From Firmicutes bacterium UBA993 (GTDB lineage: Bacteria > Bacillota > Dethiobacteria > DTU022): DNA of 9,943 bases. The number at the start of each line of letters is the position of its first letter. The first letter of the stretch is position 1. The position numbers and the translations under genes are program-made. The stretch is from assembly GCA_002292015.1 (NCBI GenBank), contig DBBD01000096.1, positions 1 to 9,943 on the forward strand, given 5' to 3'. A model generated the notes under the pieces. That model had not been told where the DNA came from and did not search any database. It saw only the letters and a program-made list of their open reading frames with translations. Shown piece after piece: positions 1 through 6,948 of this stretch.

Positions 1-24
1 AACCACACAAAGCCTTAATTTCAA

Positions 25-53
25 TTGCGTTCGATTAATAACTATGCTATACT
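25..53 (+). promoter_or_regulatory. Promoter of rpsB-tsf (sigma-A type, extended -10)
   Basis: The -35 hexamer TTGCGT (25-30) and the -10 hexamer TATACT (48-53) are separated by exactly 17 nt. A TG dinucleotide at 45-46 sits one base before the -10 box, making an extended -10 (TGCTATACT). The start of transcription would fall near position 60, giving an untranslated leader of about 100 nt before the rpsB TTG codon. The match was read directly from the sequence; that it is used is inferred from its position before a ribosomal protein gene. Confidence 0.7.
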
Positions 54-76
54 ACCTCTGGCTATTTTTAATACTC

Positions 77-122
77 ACGCCTAATGAGTCGGGTTCCTGT
101 TGGCGTAAAGCTGGGAATCGAC
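77..122 (+). promoter_or_regulatory. Candidate structured leader of rpsB
   Basis: Within the predicted 5' UTR, GTCG (88-91) can pair with CGAC (119-122) and TTCC (94-97) with GGAA (114-117), forming a hairpin with a small internal loop and an apical loop at 98-113. The loop contains GGCGT (102-106), which is complementary to ACGCC at 77-81 just upstream of the hairpin. Both pairings can coexist as an H-type pseudoknot. Ribosomal protein S2 is known to repress its own operon through an rpsB leader in enteric bacteria. Whether this leader binds S2 is inference only. Confidence 0.35.
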
Positions 123-146
123 AATGAAGCGGGCGGCGGTAAAAAC

Positions 147-164
147 AAAGGAGGAGTTATATTG
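147..164 (+). promoter_or_regulatory. Ribosome binding site that sets the rpsB start at TTG 162
   Basis: AGGAGG at 149-154 lies 7 nt before TTG (162-164). Translation from there gives the normal S2 amino terminus (MAKISMKQLLEAGVHFGHQ). The in-frame ATG at 84 lacks a Shine-Dalgarno, would add 26 residues foreign to S2, and lies inside the candidate leader hairpin, so it is not the start. Confidence 0.9.
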
Positions 165-965
165 GCCAAGATTAGTATGAAACAACTTTTAGAAGCTGGT
201 GTTCATTTCGGGCATCAAACTCGCCGCTGGAATCCGAAGATGAAGCCCTACATCTTCACTGAGCGCAACGGAATCTACATTATCGACCTTCAAAAAACAG
301 TGAAGTTGATTGATATCACCTATAATTTTGTGCGCGATTTAACAGCCGACGGGGGCAGCATTATTTTTGTCGGTACCAAAAAACAGGCTCAGGAATCGAT
401 CCGTACTGAAGCTGAGCGCTGTGGGGCGCACTACGTTAACTACCGTTGGCTTGGCGGTATGCTCACTAATTTCAAAACCATTCGTCGCCGAATCGATAGA
501 ATGGTTGAACTGGATCGGATGGAAGTGGACGGCACCTTTGAGCGCCTGACTAAAAAGGAAGTATTAAATCTGCGTAATGAAAAAGAAAAGCTGCTTAAAT
601 TCCTGCGCGGTATTCGCGAAATGAAAAAGATCCCGGATGCGATCTATATTGTTGACCCGCGGAAAGAGAAAATCGCTGTCGCCGAAGCCAGAAAACTCGA
701 TATTCCGGTAATCGCCATCCTTGATACAAACTGCGATCCGGATGAGGTCGACTACCTGATACCCGGCAATGATGATGCGATCAGGGCAGTTAAACTGATT
801 ACCTCGGTAATCGCTGAGGCGGTCCTCGAGGGAAAGCTTATCAGTGAAGCACCTGCTGTTGATGAGCGGAGCGACGTGGCTGAAGAGGAAAAACCTGACC
901 TTGAGGAAGATCCAACTATTGGAGCAAGCGACGAAGAAGACTTAAGAGCGGATACGGTTGACTAG
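162..965 (+). CDS. rpsB: 30S ribosomal protein S2
   Basis: Ribosomal protein uS2 of the small subunit; it binds late in 30S assembly, near S1 and the mRNA exit region. With the TTG start the protein is 267 residues. The amino-terminal family signature (LLEAGVHFGHQTRRWNPKM, residues 9-27) is intact. It is followed by RNGIYIIDLQKT (35-46), the FVGTKKQA block (69-76), YRWLGGMLTNF (94-104), a helical, charge-rich coiled-coil segment at about 105-150, and the conserved IPDAIYIVDP and AILDTN motifs (157-166, 185-190). The last 39 residues (229-267) are a tail with 17 Asp/Glu and only three Lys/Arg, longer than the basic core of the family needs. It is first in a two-gene unit with tsf, 63 nt downstream, behind its own promoter. 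The identity is certain; the only issue is the start, since an ATG-only caller would extend it to 84. Confidence 0.98.
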   Translation: MAKISMKQLLEAGVHFGHQTRRWNPKMKPYIFTERNGIYIIDLQKTVKLIDITYNFVRDLTADGGSIIFVGTKKQAQESIRTEAERCGAHYVNYRWLGGMLTNFKTIRRRIDRMVELDRMEVDGTFERLTKKEVLNLRNEKEKLLKFLRGIREMKKIPDAIYIVDPRKEKIAVAEARKLDIPVIAILDTNCDPDEVDYLIPGNDDAIRAVKLITSVIAEAVLEGKLISEAPAVDERSDVAEEEKPDLEEDPTIGASDEEDLRADTVD

Positions 966-1028
966 ACCGTAAAAAGCGAAGTTCGGGAAGCGAAAACTGA
1001 AGAATAATTTACAGGAGAGTGCAAATAG

Positions 1029-1652
1029 ATGCATATTGATGCAAAAGTTGTAAAAGCCCTGCGCGAAAAAACCGGGGCCGGTATGATGGATTGTAAAAAG
1101 GCGCTAACCGAAGCTGACGGCAACGAGGAGAAAGCGATTGATATTCTGAGAGAAAAGGGGCTGGCTGCCGCAGCCCGTCGTTCAGGAAGGGCTGCCAACC
1201 AGGGTATTGTTGATTCTTACATCCATATGGGTGGCAAGATAGGCGTGTTGGTAGAGGTTAACTGTGAAACCGATTTTGTGGCCCGGAACGATGAATTTCG
1301 TGAATTCGTACGCAACATTTGCCTGCAGGTTGCGGCAACAAACCCCGGCTACCTGCGCAAGGAAGATGTGCCGGATTATATCCTCGACAAAGAGCGCCAG
1401 ATTATAAAAGCACAGGCCTTAAATGAAGGTAAACCGGAGAAAGTGATTGATAAGATCGTTGAAGGACGCCTTGAAAAATATTACCGTGAAAACTGCTTGC
1501 TGGAGCAAGCTTTTGTTAAAGACACCGATCAGTCGATTAACGATCTTTTAGCGGGTATGATTGCTAAAATTGGTGAAAATATTGTGATAAGGCGTTTCAC
1601 CCGCTTTGAAATCGGTGAAGGCTTGGGAAACGAACATTCAGACTGTGATTGA
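1029..1652 (+). CDS. tsf: Translation elongation factor EF-Ts (short form)
   Basis: EF-Ts is the guanine nucleotide exchange factor that reloads EF-Tu with GTP in the cytoplasm. The protein is 207 residues. The UBA-like amino-terminal domain (about 1-50, with LREKTGAGMMDCKKAL at 11-26) is followed by the exchange signature TDFVARN at 81-87, where the conserved Asp-Phe inserts into EF-Tu. One core subdomain follows, ending near residue 195. At about 200 residues it is the short type with a reduced core, as in Thermus, rather than the roughly 280-residue enteric type. The ATG at 1029 is preceded by AGGAG (1013-1017), 11 nt away. It follows rpsB by 63 nt with no terminator between them, and a strong terminator lies 4 nt after its stop. 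The rpsB-tsf pairing is near universal in bacteria. Confidence 0.97.
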   Translation: MHIDAKVVKALREKTGAGMMDCKKALTEADGNEEKAIDILREKGLAAAARRSGRAANQGIVDSYIHMGGKIGVLVEVNCETDFVARNDEFREFVRNICLQVAATNPGYLRKEDVPDYILDKERQIIKAQALNEGKPEKVIDKIVEGRLEKYYRENCLLEQAFVKDTDQSINDLLAGMIAKIGENIVIRRFTRFEIGEGLGNEHSDCD

Positions 1653-1656
1653 TCAG

Positions 1657-1690
1657 GCAAAAAAGAACACTGGAAAGTGTTCTTTTTTGC
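1657..1690 (+). terminator. Intrinsic terminator after tsf
   Basis: A perfect 15-bp inverted repeat (1657-1671 with 1676-1690) encloses a GGAA tetraloop (1672-1675). The stem core is GAACACT/AGTGTTC, flanked by six A on the left (1659-1664) and six T on the right (1683-1688), so the T-run forms the U-tract on the + strand and the A-run allows function in either direction. It begins 4 nt after the tsf stop and closes the rpsB-tsf unit. Confidence 0.92.
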
Positions 1691-1780
1691 ATTTGGTGAC
1701 GATGAAACCAAAATATTTAACGGTTCTGAAGGTGGAAAATTAATAGCTGTCGAATAAAAGATAAAAGCAGGAGGTGCATT

Positions 1781-2500
1781 TTGAGAAAGCCTGCCTATAG
1801 AAGAGTTGTGATCAAGCTAAGCGGCGAGGCGATGGCCGGTGAACAGGGCTTCGGGATTGATCAGGCAGTAATTGAAAGCATTGCTTTACAGATTAAAGAA
1901 GTTACTGAGTTTGACGTGCAGGTAGCAATTGTAGTCGGTGGCGGAAACATATGGCGAGGTGCCTATGCCGGCAATCAAGGGATGGACCGGGCTACTGCCG
2001 ATTACATGGGTATGCTGGCTACAGTGATCAATGCACTGGCGCTGCAAGATGCTCTTGAGCGGCACGGAGTTGATACCAGGGTGCAAACAGCGCTTGAGAT
2101 GCAGCAGGTAGCAGAGCCCTACATTCGCAGGCGCGCTTTGCGTCATCTTGAAAAAGGACGAGTGGTAATTTTTGCCGGAGGAACCGGCAATCCATATTTT
2201 TCTACTGATACCACTGCCGCTTTGAGGGCGGCGGAAATTGAAGCGGAAGTTATACTGTTAGCCAAAGGAAAAGTAGATGCAGTATACGATGCTGATCCGC
2301 TGACCAATCCATCAGCAAAGCGTTTCAGTGAATTGAGTTATATAGAAGTTATTAACCAGGGTTTAAAAGTTATGGATTCGACAGCCGCTTCGCTTTGCAT
2401 GGATAACAAAATAAGAATTATTGTCTTTGGCTTAAACCTTGGCAATATCAAAAATGTGATCATGGGCGAAAAAATCGGGACAATTATCAGGAGTGGATGA
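1781..2500 (+). CDS. pyrH: UMP kinase (uridylate kinase)
   Basis: Phosphorylates UMP to UDP with ATP, the step leading to UTP and CTP; it is a hexameric cytosolic enzyme of the amino acid kinase fold, unrelated to eukaryotic UMP kinases. The 239-residue length is standard. Motifs in order: KLSGEAM (12-18, phosphate loop), VVGGGNIWRG (51-60), DYMGMLATVINALALQDALE (74-93), GGTGNPYFSTDT (133-144, UMP binding) and DAVYDADP (166-173, nucleotide site). The TTG start at 1781 is supported by AGGAGG (1769-1774) 6 nt upstream and by the MRKPAYRRVVIKLSGE amino terminus. The 128-nt gap from tsf contains the terminator, so the gene needs its own promoter or read-through. No convincing -10/-35 pair was found in 1691-1768; the best pieces (TTAACG at 1717 and AT-rich sequence at about 1739) are weak. 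Confidence 0.97.
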   Translation: MRKPAYRRVVIKLSGEAMAGEQGFGIDQAVIESIALQIKEVTEFDVQVAIVVGGGNIWRGAYAGNQGMDRATADYMGMLATVINALALQDALERHGVDTRVQTALEMQQVAEPYIRRRALRHLEKGRVVIFAGGTGNPYFSTDTTAALRAAEIEAEVILLAKGKVDAVYDADPLTNPSAKRFSELSYIEVINQGLKVMDSTAASLCMDNKIRIIVFGLNLGNIKNVIMGEKIGTIIRSG

Positions 2501-2503
2501 TTT

Positions 2504-3061
2504 ATGTTAGATTTAATCTACAGTGACTCCGAGGATCGGATGGGCAAAGTGATCAGCGCTTTTCAAAGGGAGTTGGCCGCTTTGCGCGCCGGCAGGGCTA
2601 CCCCGGCCTTGCTTGATCGGATCGAGGTTGATTATTACGGAGCATCGACTCCTCTAAATCAGCTGGCGGGTGTATCGGCTCCGGAGCCAAGACTGCTGGT
2701 TATTCAACCGTGGGATAAGCAATCGATCGGTGCTATTGAAAAAGCAATCCTTAAATCCGATTTAGGACTTACGCCAACCAGCGACGGCGTGGTAATCCGC
2801 CTGACAATACCGCAATTAACCGAAGAGAGAAGGAGAGAGCTGGTCAAGCTCGTTCGTAAAAAAGCTGAAGAGAGCAAGGTTGCTATCCGCAATATCCGTC
2901 GCGATGCTAACGATGAGATCAAGCAGCTCGAGAAATCAAGCGATATAACCGAAGATGACCGGAGGCAGGCCCAGGATAATATTCAGGAAATTACTGATAA
3001 AAAGATCGTTGAAATTGATGAAACTACGGCTGCTAAGGAAAAAGAGATGATGGAAGTTTAA
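2504..3061 (+). CDS. frr: Ribosome recycling factor
   Basis: RRF works with EF-G to split post-termination ribosomes. The protein has the canonical 185 residues and resembles tRNA in overall shape. Family motifs are intact: LRAGRATPALLD (27-38), VDYYGASTPLNQLA (42-55), PEPRLLVIQPWD (60-71), SDGVVIRLTIPQLTEERR (93-110) and the helical IRNIRRDANDEIK (128-140). Domain I is the three-helix bundle (about 1-30 and 105-185) and domain II the beta part (about 31-104). It starts 3 nt after the pyrH stop; its Shine-Dalgarno AGGAG (2489-2493) lies inside the pyrH coding end, so the two genes are almost certainly translated from one mRNA. Confidence 0.98.
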   Translation: MLDLIYSDSEDRMGKVISAFQRELAALRAGRATPALLDRIEVDYYGASTPLNQLAGVSAPEPRLLVIQPWDKQSIGAIEKAILKSDLGLTPTSDGVVIRLTIPQLTEERRRELVKLVRKKAEESKVAIRNIRRDANDEIKQLEKSSDITEDDRRQAQDNIQEITDKKIVEIDETTAAKEKEMMEV

Positions 3062-3088
3062 TCGGCGTTAAATAAGTTGCCGGGATGC

Positions 3089-3121
3089 GGCTCTCTTTTG
3101 GCTGGCAAGAGGGAGCCCTTT
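3089..3121 (+). terminator. Hairpin after frr, weak terminator or attenuator
   Basis: Bases 3089-3100 pair with 3106-3117 over 12 bp with two G-U wobbles, around a 5-nt loop (GCTGG). The stem has a GC-rich base (GGCTC/GGGAGCC) and is followed by CTTTATTA, so the U-run is short and interrupted. It begins 27 nt after the frr stop and ends 29 nt before uppS. Partial termination that lowers expression of the downstream envelope genes is a fair inference; full termination would require a promoter in the short space before uppS, and none is visible. Confidence 0.55.
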
Positions 3122-3146
3122 ATTATGGATTGTTGGTGATAGTAAT

Positions 3147-3896
3147 ATGGATATGGATATAGGTGACAGAGATACGGTTTTCCCTGAGAGCATTGATCTT
3201 AGAAAAATACCGGCTCATATTGCTATCATTATGGATGGCAACGGTCGCTGGGCGGCAGAGCGCGGATTACCGCGACACGAAGGCCACCGCCAGGGTGTAG
3301 AGACGGTACGCGAGACAGTACGTAATTGCAATGCGCTAGGTGTTGAAGTTTTAACGCTGTTTGCTTTTTCAACTGAAAATTGGCAGAGGCCTGATTGGGA
3401 AGTAAATTACCTGATGAGCCTGCCTGAAAAATATTTTGAGAGTGAACTACCTGAATTGGTCAGGAAAAATGTCCGTGTCCTGATGATCGGCGACCGGAAA
3501 AAACTACCGCGCCGGGTATTAAAAGTAATTGATGACGGGGCAGCGGCAACAAACTCCAACAACGGGATGATCTTAAATTTTGCTCTAAATTACGGCTCGC
3601 GGGCTGAAATTCTTCACGCGGTGAACCGTCTTGTTTCTGAAGCTGCTGCCGGAAAACAGGTAAGCAGAGTAACCGAAAAAAAACTTTCATCGTACCTCTA
3701 CACCGGAAATCTGCCTGATCCCGATCTATTGATCAGAACAAGCGGTGAACAAAGAATCAGCAATTTTTTATTATGGCAGTTGGCCTACAGCGAACTCTAC
3801 TTTACCGGGGTTTACTGGCCTGATTTTGACAAGGCAGAGCTGCTTAAAGCGGTCAGCGTTTACCAGCTGCGAAAAAGGCGATTCGGCAAAGTCTAA
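3147..3896 (+). CDS. uppS: Undecaprenyl diphosphate synthase (cis-prenyltransferase)
   Basis: Condenses isopentenyl diphosphate onto farnesyl diphosphate in cis to make C55 undecaprenyl diphosphate, the precursor of the lipid carrier for peptidoglycan and other wall polymers. The protein is 249 residues, normal for the family. The catalytic Asp30 lies in IAIIMDGNGRWA (25-36). FAFSTENWQRP (72-82) carries the conserved Ser, Asn and Trp, and the IPP-binding block DLLIRTSGEQRISNFLLWQ (193-211) is complete, followed by AYSELYFT (213-220). No membrane segment is seen. The ATG at 3147 is preceded by GGTGAT (3135-3140), which pairs with the distal part of the anti-Shine-Dalgarno; a second in-frame ATG at 3153 is possible. 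Its neighbours dxr and ispG supply its precursors. Confidence 0.97.
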   Translation: MDMDIGDRDTVFPESIDLRKIPAHIAIIMDGNGRWAAERGLPRHEGHRQGVETVRETVRNCNALGVEVLTLFAFSTENWQRPDWEVNYLMSLPEKYFESELPELVRKNVRVLMIGDRKKLPRRVLKVIDDGAAATNSNNGMILNFALNYGSRAEILHAVNRLVSEAAAGKQVSRVTEKKLSSYLYTGNLPDPDLLIRTSGEQRISNFLLWQLAYSELYFTGVYWPDFDKAELLKAVSVYQLRKRRFGKV

Positions 3897-3915
3897 GCCA
3901 GAAAAAGGTGTTTAA

Positions 3916-4731
3916 ATGCTTTATCGGCGAGTACTATCAGCGATTGTCGGTATTCCGGTTGTCATTGCTGCAGTTTATATGGGCGGAATTTGGTATGCTT
4001 TGCTGCTGTTGACGGTGTTCAACATCGGGATCTACGAATATTACCGGATTTTTAAAAGCAAGGAGCTTAATCTGCCGGTTGCTTTTGGTTTTATTGGGGT
4101 AACACTTTTTATTGCCCTAATCTTCTTCCAGCAGACTGCTTTGATCTACCCTATGGTGATCTTTATTTTTACACTTCTCTATTTGCATGCACTTTTAAAC
4201 ATGGAACGGTTTAGCATTTCTGAGGCCGCGATGCTGCTCTGGGGCATTGTCCATCTGGGGGGGCTCGGTGGATTTATGTTGATGCTGCGTCTTTTACCGG
4301 ATGGCGCCTTTTACACGTACCTGCTTTTTTTCAGCGTTTGGATCCATGATTCGCTTGCTTATTTTATCGGCTCTAAATGGGGTATACGTAAATTTGCCCC
4401 GTTGATAAGCCCGAACAAATCAGTGGAAGGTTCGATGGCCGGAATCTTTGGTTTAACCGCGATTTTGTTTTCAACTTCGATCCTCGCTTCACCTATCTTA
4501 CCGTTGGCACCGACGCAGGCATTAATCTTAGGCCTGGGGATTGCGGTTTTCGCCCAACTTGGAGACCTCCTTGAATCAGCTTTGAAACGACAGTTGGCCG
4601 TAAAAGATTCCGGCACCCTTATTCCAGGACATGGGGGGATTCTGGATCGTTCTGACAGCCTGCTCTTTACTGCTCCTTTCGTCTATTATTTCTTTCTACT
4701 GATCGACGCTTCAAGAGGAATTCTATGGTAA
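3916..4731 (+). CDS. cdsA: Phosphatidate cytidylyltransferase (CDP-diacylglycerol synthase)
   Basis: Integral membrane enzyme that makes CDP-diacylglycerol from CTP and phosphatidic acid, the branch point of phospholipid synthesis. The 271 residues contain about eight hydrophobic segments (roughly 8-35, 56-72, 77-95, 103-125, 132-150, 175-195, 200-215, 250-265). The family signature is complete near the carboxyl end: GDLLESALKR (216-225), VKD (229-231), PGHGGILDRSDS (237-248), with the Asp residues that bind metal. Two other conserved sites are WIHDSLAYFIG (142-152) and SPNKSVEGS (165-173). AAGGTG (3905-3910) lies 5 nt before the ATG, and the gene is 19 nt after uppS. Its last 7 nt overlap dxr. 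Confidence 0.96.
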   Translation: MLYRRVLSAIVGIPVVIAAVYMGGIWYALLLLTVFNIGIYEYYRIFKSKELNLPVAFGFIGVTLFIALIFFQQTALIYPMVIFIFTLLYLHALLNMERFSISEAAMLLWGIVHLGGLGGFMLMLRLLPDGAFYTYLLFFSVWIHDSLAYFIGSKWGIRKFAPLISPNKSVEGSMAGIFGLTAILFSTSILASPILPLAPTQALILGLGIAVFAQLGDLLESALKRQLAVKDSGTLIPGHGGILDRSDSLLFTAPFVYYFFLLIDASRGILW

Positions 4732-5894
4732 AAAATATTGCCCTGCTAGGTTCGACAGGTTCGATTGGAATCCAGACCCTTGAAGTAATAGATGGTTTAG
4801 GTGACGGTTACAAGATTGTTGCGCTAGCCGCCGGCAGTAATTATAAGCTGTTGGCCTCACAGGTTAAAAAGTATTCTCCTGAAATTGCTGCCCTTGCTGA
4901 TGAAAGCGCTACCAATACCTTTCAGGAGATGATTAAGGGCATACCTTGCCACTTTGAACAAGGCCGCTCCGGGCAGTTGCTTGCCGCCTGCTGGCCTTCT
5001 GCCGAACTGGTTGTTTTAGCTCAAGTCGGTTTTAGCGGGTTTGAACCGCTTCTAGCCGCTTTGAAAAGTGGGAAAAAAGTTGCGCTTGCTAATAAAGAAT
5101 CGCTAGTCATCGGAGGTGAGATTCTTCAGCGCTCCGGACTGCTCGATCCCGATCGCATCCTCCCGATTGACAGTGAACATTCAGCTATTAAACAATCCTG
5201 GACGTCGAGAAAACCGGAAGAGATTGCCAGGATCTACCTGACCGCTTCCGGGGGTCCGTTTTATGGCATGAAATCCACGGATTTGCATAAAGTTACTCCG
5301 GATGACGCACTGAAACATCCAAACTGGCAAATGGGGCCTAAAATTACTATCGATTCGGCGACAATGATGAATAAAGGGCTTGAAGTAATTGAGGCCAAAT
5401 GGCTTTTCAACCTCGATATAAACCAGATTAAAGTAGTAATTCACCGCCAGAGCATTGTGCATTCAATGGTTGAATATATTGATGGTTCAATCCTTGCTCA
5501 ACTTGGCTTGCCTGATATGCGCGCGCCGATCCAGTTCGCTCTGACCTACCCGGAGCGCAAGGTGAGCCCGGTTACGGCGTTCAGTCCCTATGATACAACG
5601 CTGACATTTACTGAGCCTGATTATGTTAATTTTCCTTGCCTGAACCTGGCCTACAGAGCTGCGAATGCCGGAGGAACTATGCCGGCTGTGCTTAACGGCG
5701 CCAATGAAGTTGCTGTAGCACTTTTTCTGGCGGGTAAACTGGCCTTTACATCAATCCCGGACCTGATTGAAAAAGTGATGGATTTACATGATAATATAAA
5801 GGAACCGGTTTTTTCAGATGTGATTGAGGCTGATTGTTGGGCGCGGGCAAAAGCTCTAGATACCGGTGCAATGCTCCGGGAAAGGAAGTATTAA
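4725..5894 (+). CDS. dxr: 1-deoxy-D-xylulose 5-phosphate reductoisomerase
   Basis: Second enzyme of the MEP isoprenoid pathway: NADPH-dependent rearrangement and reduction of DXP to MEP; it is the target of fosmidomycin. At 389 residues it is full length. Visible are the NADPH-binding GSTGSIG (9-15), ALANKESLV (120-128), the metal site PIDSEHSA with Asp149 and Glu151 (147-154), the third metal ligand Glu220 in MNKGLEVIEA (215-224), TASGGPF (173-179), HPNWQMGPKITIDSATM (198-214) with His198 and the flexible-loop Trp201, and NGANEVAV (324-331). The segment AQVGFSG (99-105) replaces the more usual VGAAGL-type sequence before LANKES, a mild variation. The ATG overlaps the cdsA stop by 7 nt and has AGAGGA 5 nt upstream, pointing to coupled translation. 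Confidence 0.98.
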   Translation: MVKNIALLGSTGSIGIQTLEVIDGLGDGYKIVALAAGSNYKLLASQVKKYSPEIAALADESATNTFQEMIKGIPCHFEQGRSGQLLAACWPSAELVVLAQVGFSGFEPLLAALKSGKKVALANKESLVIGGEILQRSGLLDPDRILPIDSEHSAIKQSWTSRKPEEIARIYLTASGGPFYGMKSTDLHKVTPDDALKHPNWQMGPKITIDSATMMNKGLEVIEAKWLFNLDINQIKVVIHRQSIVHSMVEYIDGSILAQLGLPDMRAPIQFALTYPERKVSPVTAFSPYDTTLTFTEPDYVNFPCLNLAYRAANAGGTMPAVLNGANEVAVALFLAGKLAFTSIPDLIEKVMDLHDNIKEPVFSDVIEADCWARAKALDTGAMLRERKY

Positions 5895-5897
5895 AAA

Positions 5898-6917
5898 ATG
5901 CAGACTATCATCGCTTCGGTGCTTATCTTTGGGTTACTAATCCTGGTTCACGAACTGGGCCACTATTTTGTTGCCCGTCTGACCGGGATCAGGGTTCTCG
6001 AACTGGCCGTCGGCTTCGGTCCCAAGATTTTAAGTTGGACAAAAGATAATATTGATTATTCACTGCGCGTTTTTCCACTGGGCGGTTTTTGCCGGATGCT
6101 GGGTGAAAACCCGGAAGAAGCAAATGAGCCGGACAGTTTTCCACAAAAACCGATTTTGAGCAGGGCGGCAGTCCTCGTTTCCGGATCCGGCATGAATCTA
6201 TTACTCGCCGTTGTTGTTTTCTTTATCATCTTTTTCTTCCTGATCGGTGTTCCGGTAACAAACAGTGGAATGATCGGCCAGGTTATTGACGAAATGCCGG
6301 CCCAGAGTGCCGGTTTGCAAGCCGGTGATGTGATCATTTCAATCGATGGTCAAGCTGTAGGAGATTGGGAAGACGTGCTGACCATGATCTCGGTAAAACA
6401 GGAAGAAGAGTTAGAACTGTTGGTTGGAAGGGATAGCCTGGAATTTACAGTTTTCTTGCCGACCGAAGTTAATCCGGAAACCGGAAGGGGGATGATCGGT
6501 ATCGCTCCCCCAGTGTTGAGATATCGCTTTTATGATTCGCTGAAGATGAGTTTACAACGTTTTGGAATGATTATGTCTTCAATTTTCCAGGTCATAACCG
6601 GTAAAGCTCCGCTCGATGTGGCGGGACCGGTCGGGATCATCTTCGTTATTGGTGAGGTCGCGCAAACAGGGATCGTAAACCTTTTCTTGTTAACTGCGTT
6701 GATCAGCATCAGTTTAGGAATTATGAATTTGCTGCCCATTCCTGCGCTTGATGGCGGGAGGCTCTTCTTTCTGATTATTGAAGGCATCAGAGGTAAACGA
6801 ATCGATCCTGAGAAAGAAGGCTTGATCCATTTTATCGGTTTTGCACTTCTGATTCTTACGATCCTCTTTGTCACCTACCAGGATCTGATTCGTTGGGATA
6901 TCATACCCGGTAACTGA
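5898..6917 (+). CDS. rseP: Site-2 intramembrane zinc metalloprotease (RseP/RasP family)
   Basis: M50-family protease that cuts substrates within the membrane. In Bacillus the homologue RasP processes anti-sigma factors and remnant signal peptides; the substrates here are unknown. The protein has 339 residues. The zinc motif HELGH is at 18-22 inside the first membrane segment (about 4-26). A second hydrophobic segment (about 90-117) is followed by a single PDZ domain (about 125-190, with GLQAGDVIISIDGQAV), and the third zinc ligand lies in NLLPIPALDGG (277-287, Asp285). A last hydrophobic helix is at about 310-327. One PDZ domain is usual in Gram-positive forms, against two in enteric RseP. 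It begins 3 nt after dxr, with AAAGGAAG (5881-5888) as ribosome binding site. The dxr-rseP pair is typical of Bacillota. Confidence 0.95.
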   Translation: MQTIIASVLIFGLLILVHELGHYFVARLTGIRVLELAVGFGPKILSWTKDNIDYSLRVFPLGGFCRMLGENPEEANEPDSFPQKPILSRAAVLVSGSGMNLLLAVVVFFIIFFFLIGVPVTNSGMIGQVIDEMPAQSAGLQAGDVIISIDGQAVGDWEDVLTMISVKQEEELELLVGRDSLEFTVFLPTEVNPETGRGMIGIAPPVLRYRFYDSLKMSLQRFGMIMSSIFQVITGKAPLDVAGPVGIIFVIGEVAQTGIVNLFLLTALISISLGIMNLLPIPALDGGRLFFLIIEGIRGKRIDPEKEGLIHFIGFALLILTILFVTYQDLIRWDIIPGN

Positions 6918-6948
6918 ATAAATACAGACGGATGATGAGGTTCTCGCG

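Noticed and set aside
367..549. Plus-strand 60-codon frame inside rpsB
   Set aside because: It is an out-of-frame shadow of conserved S2 coding sequence with no ribosome binding site or family match.
971..1028. rpsB-tsf spacer with AGCGAA repeated twice
   Set aside because: The repeat is short, and no stable hairpin or promoter was found; it looks like a plain spacer.
1691..1768. Possible promoter for pyrH (TTAACG near 1717 with AT-rich sequence near 1739-1746)
   Set aside because: The -10 match is poor at every allowed spacing, so it was not listed as a feature.
5834..6049. Plus-strand frame of 71 codons over the dxr-rseP junction
   Set aside because: It overlaps the ends of two genes in another frame, and its product is an Arg/Gly/Ser-rich shadow with no motif.
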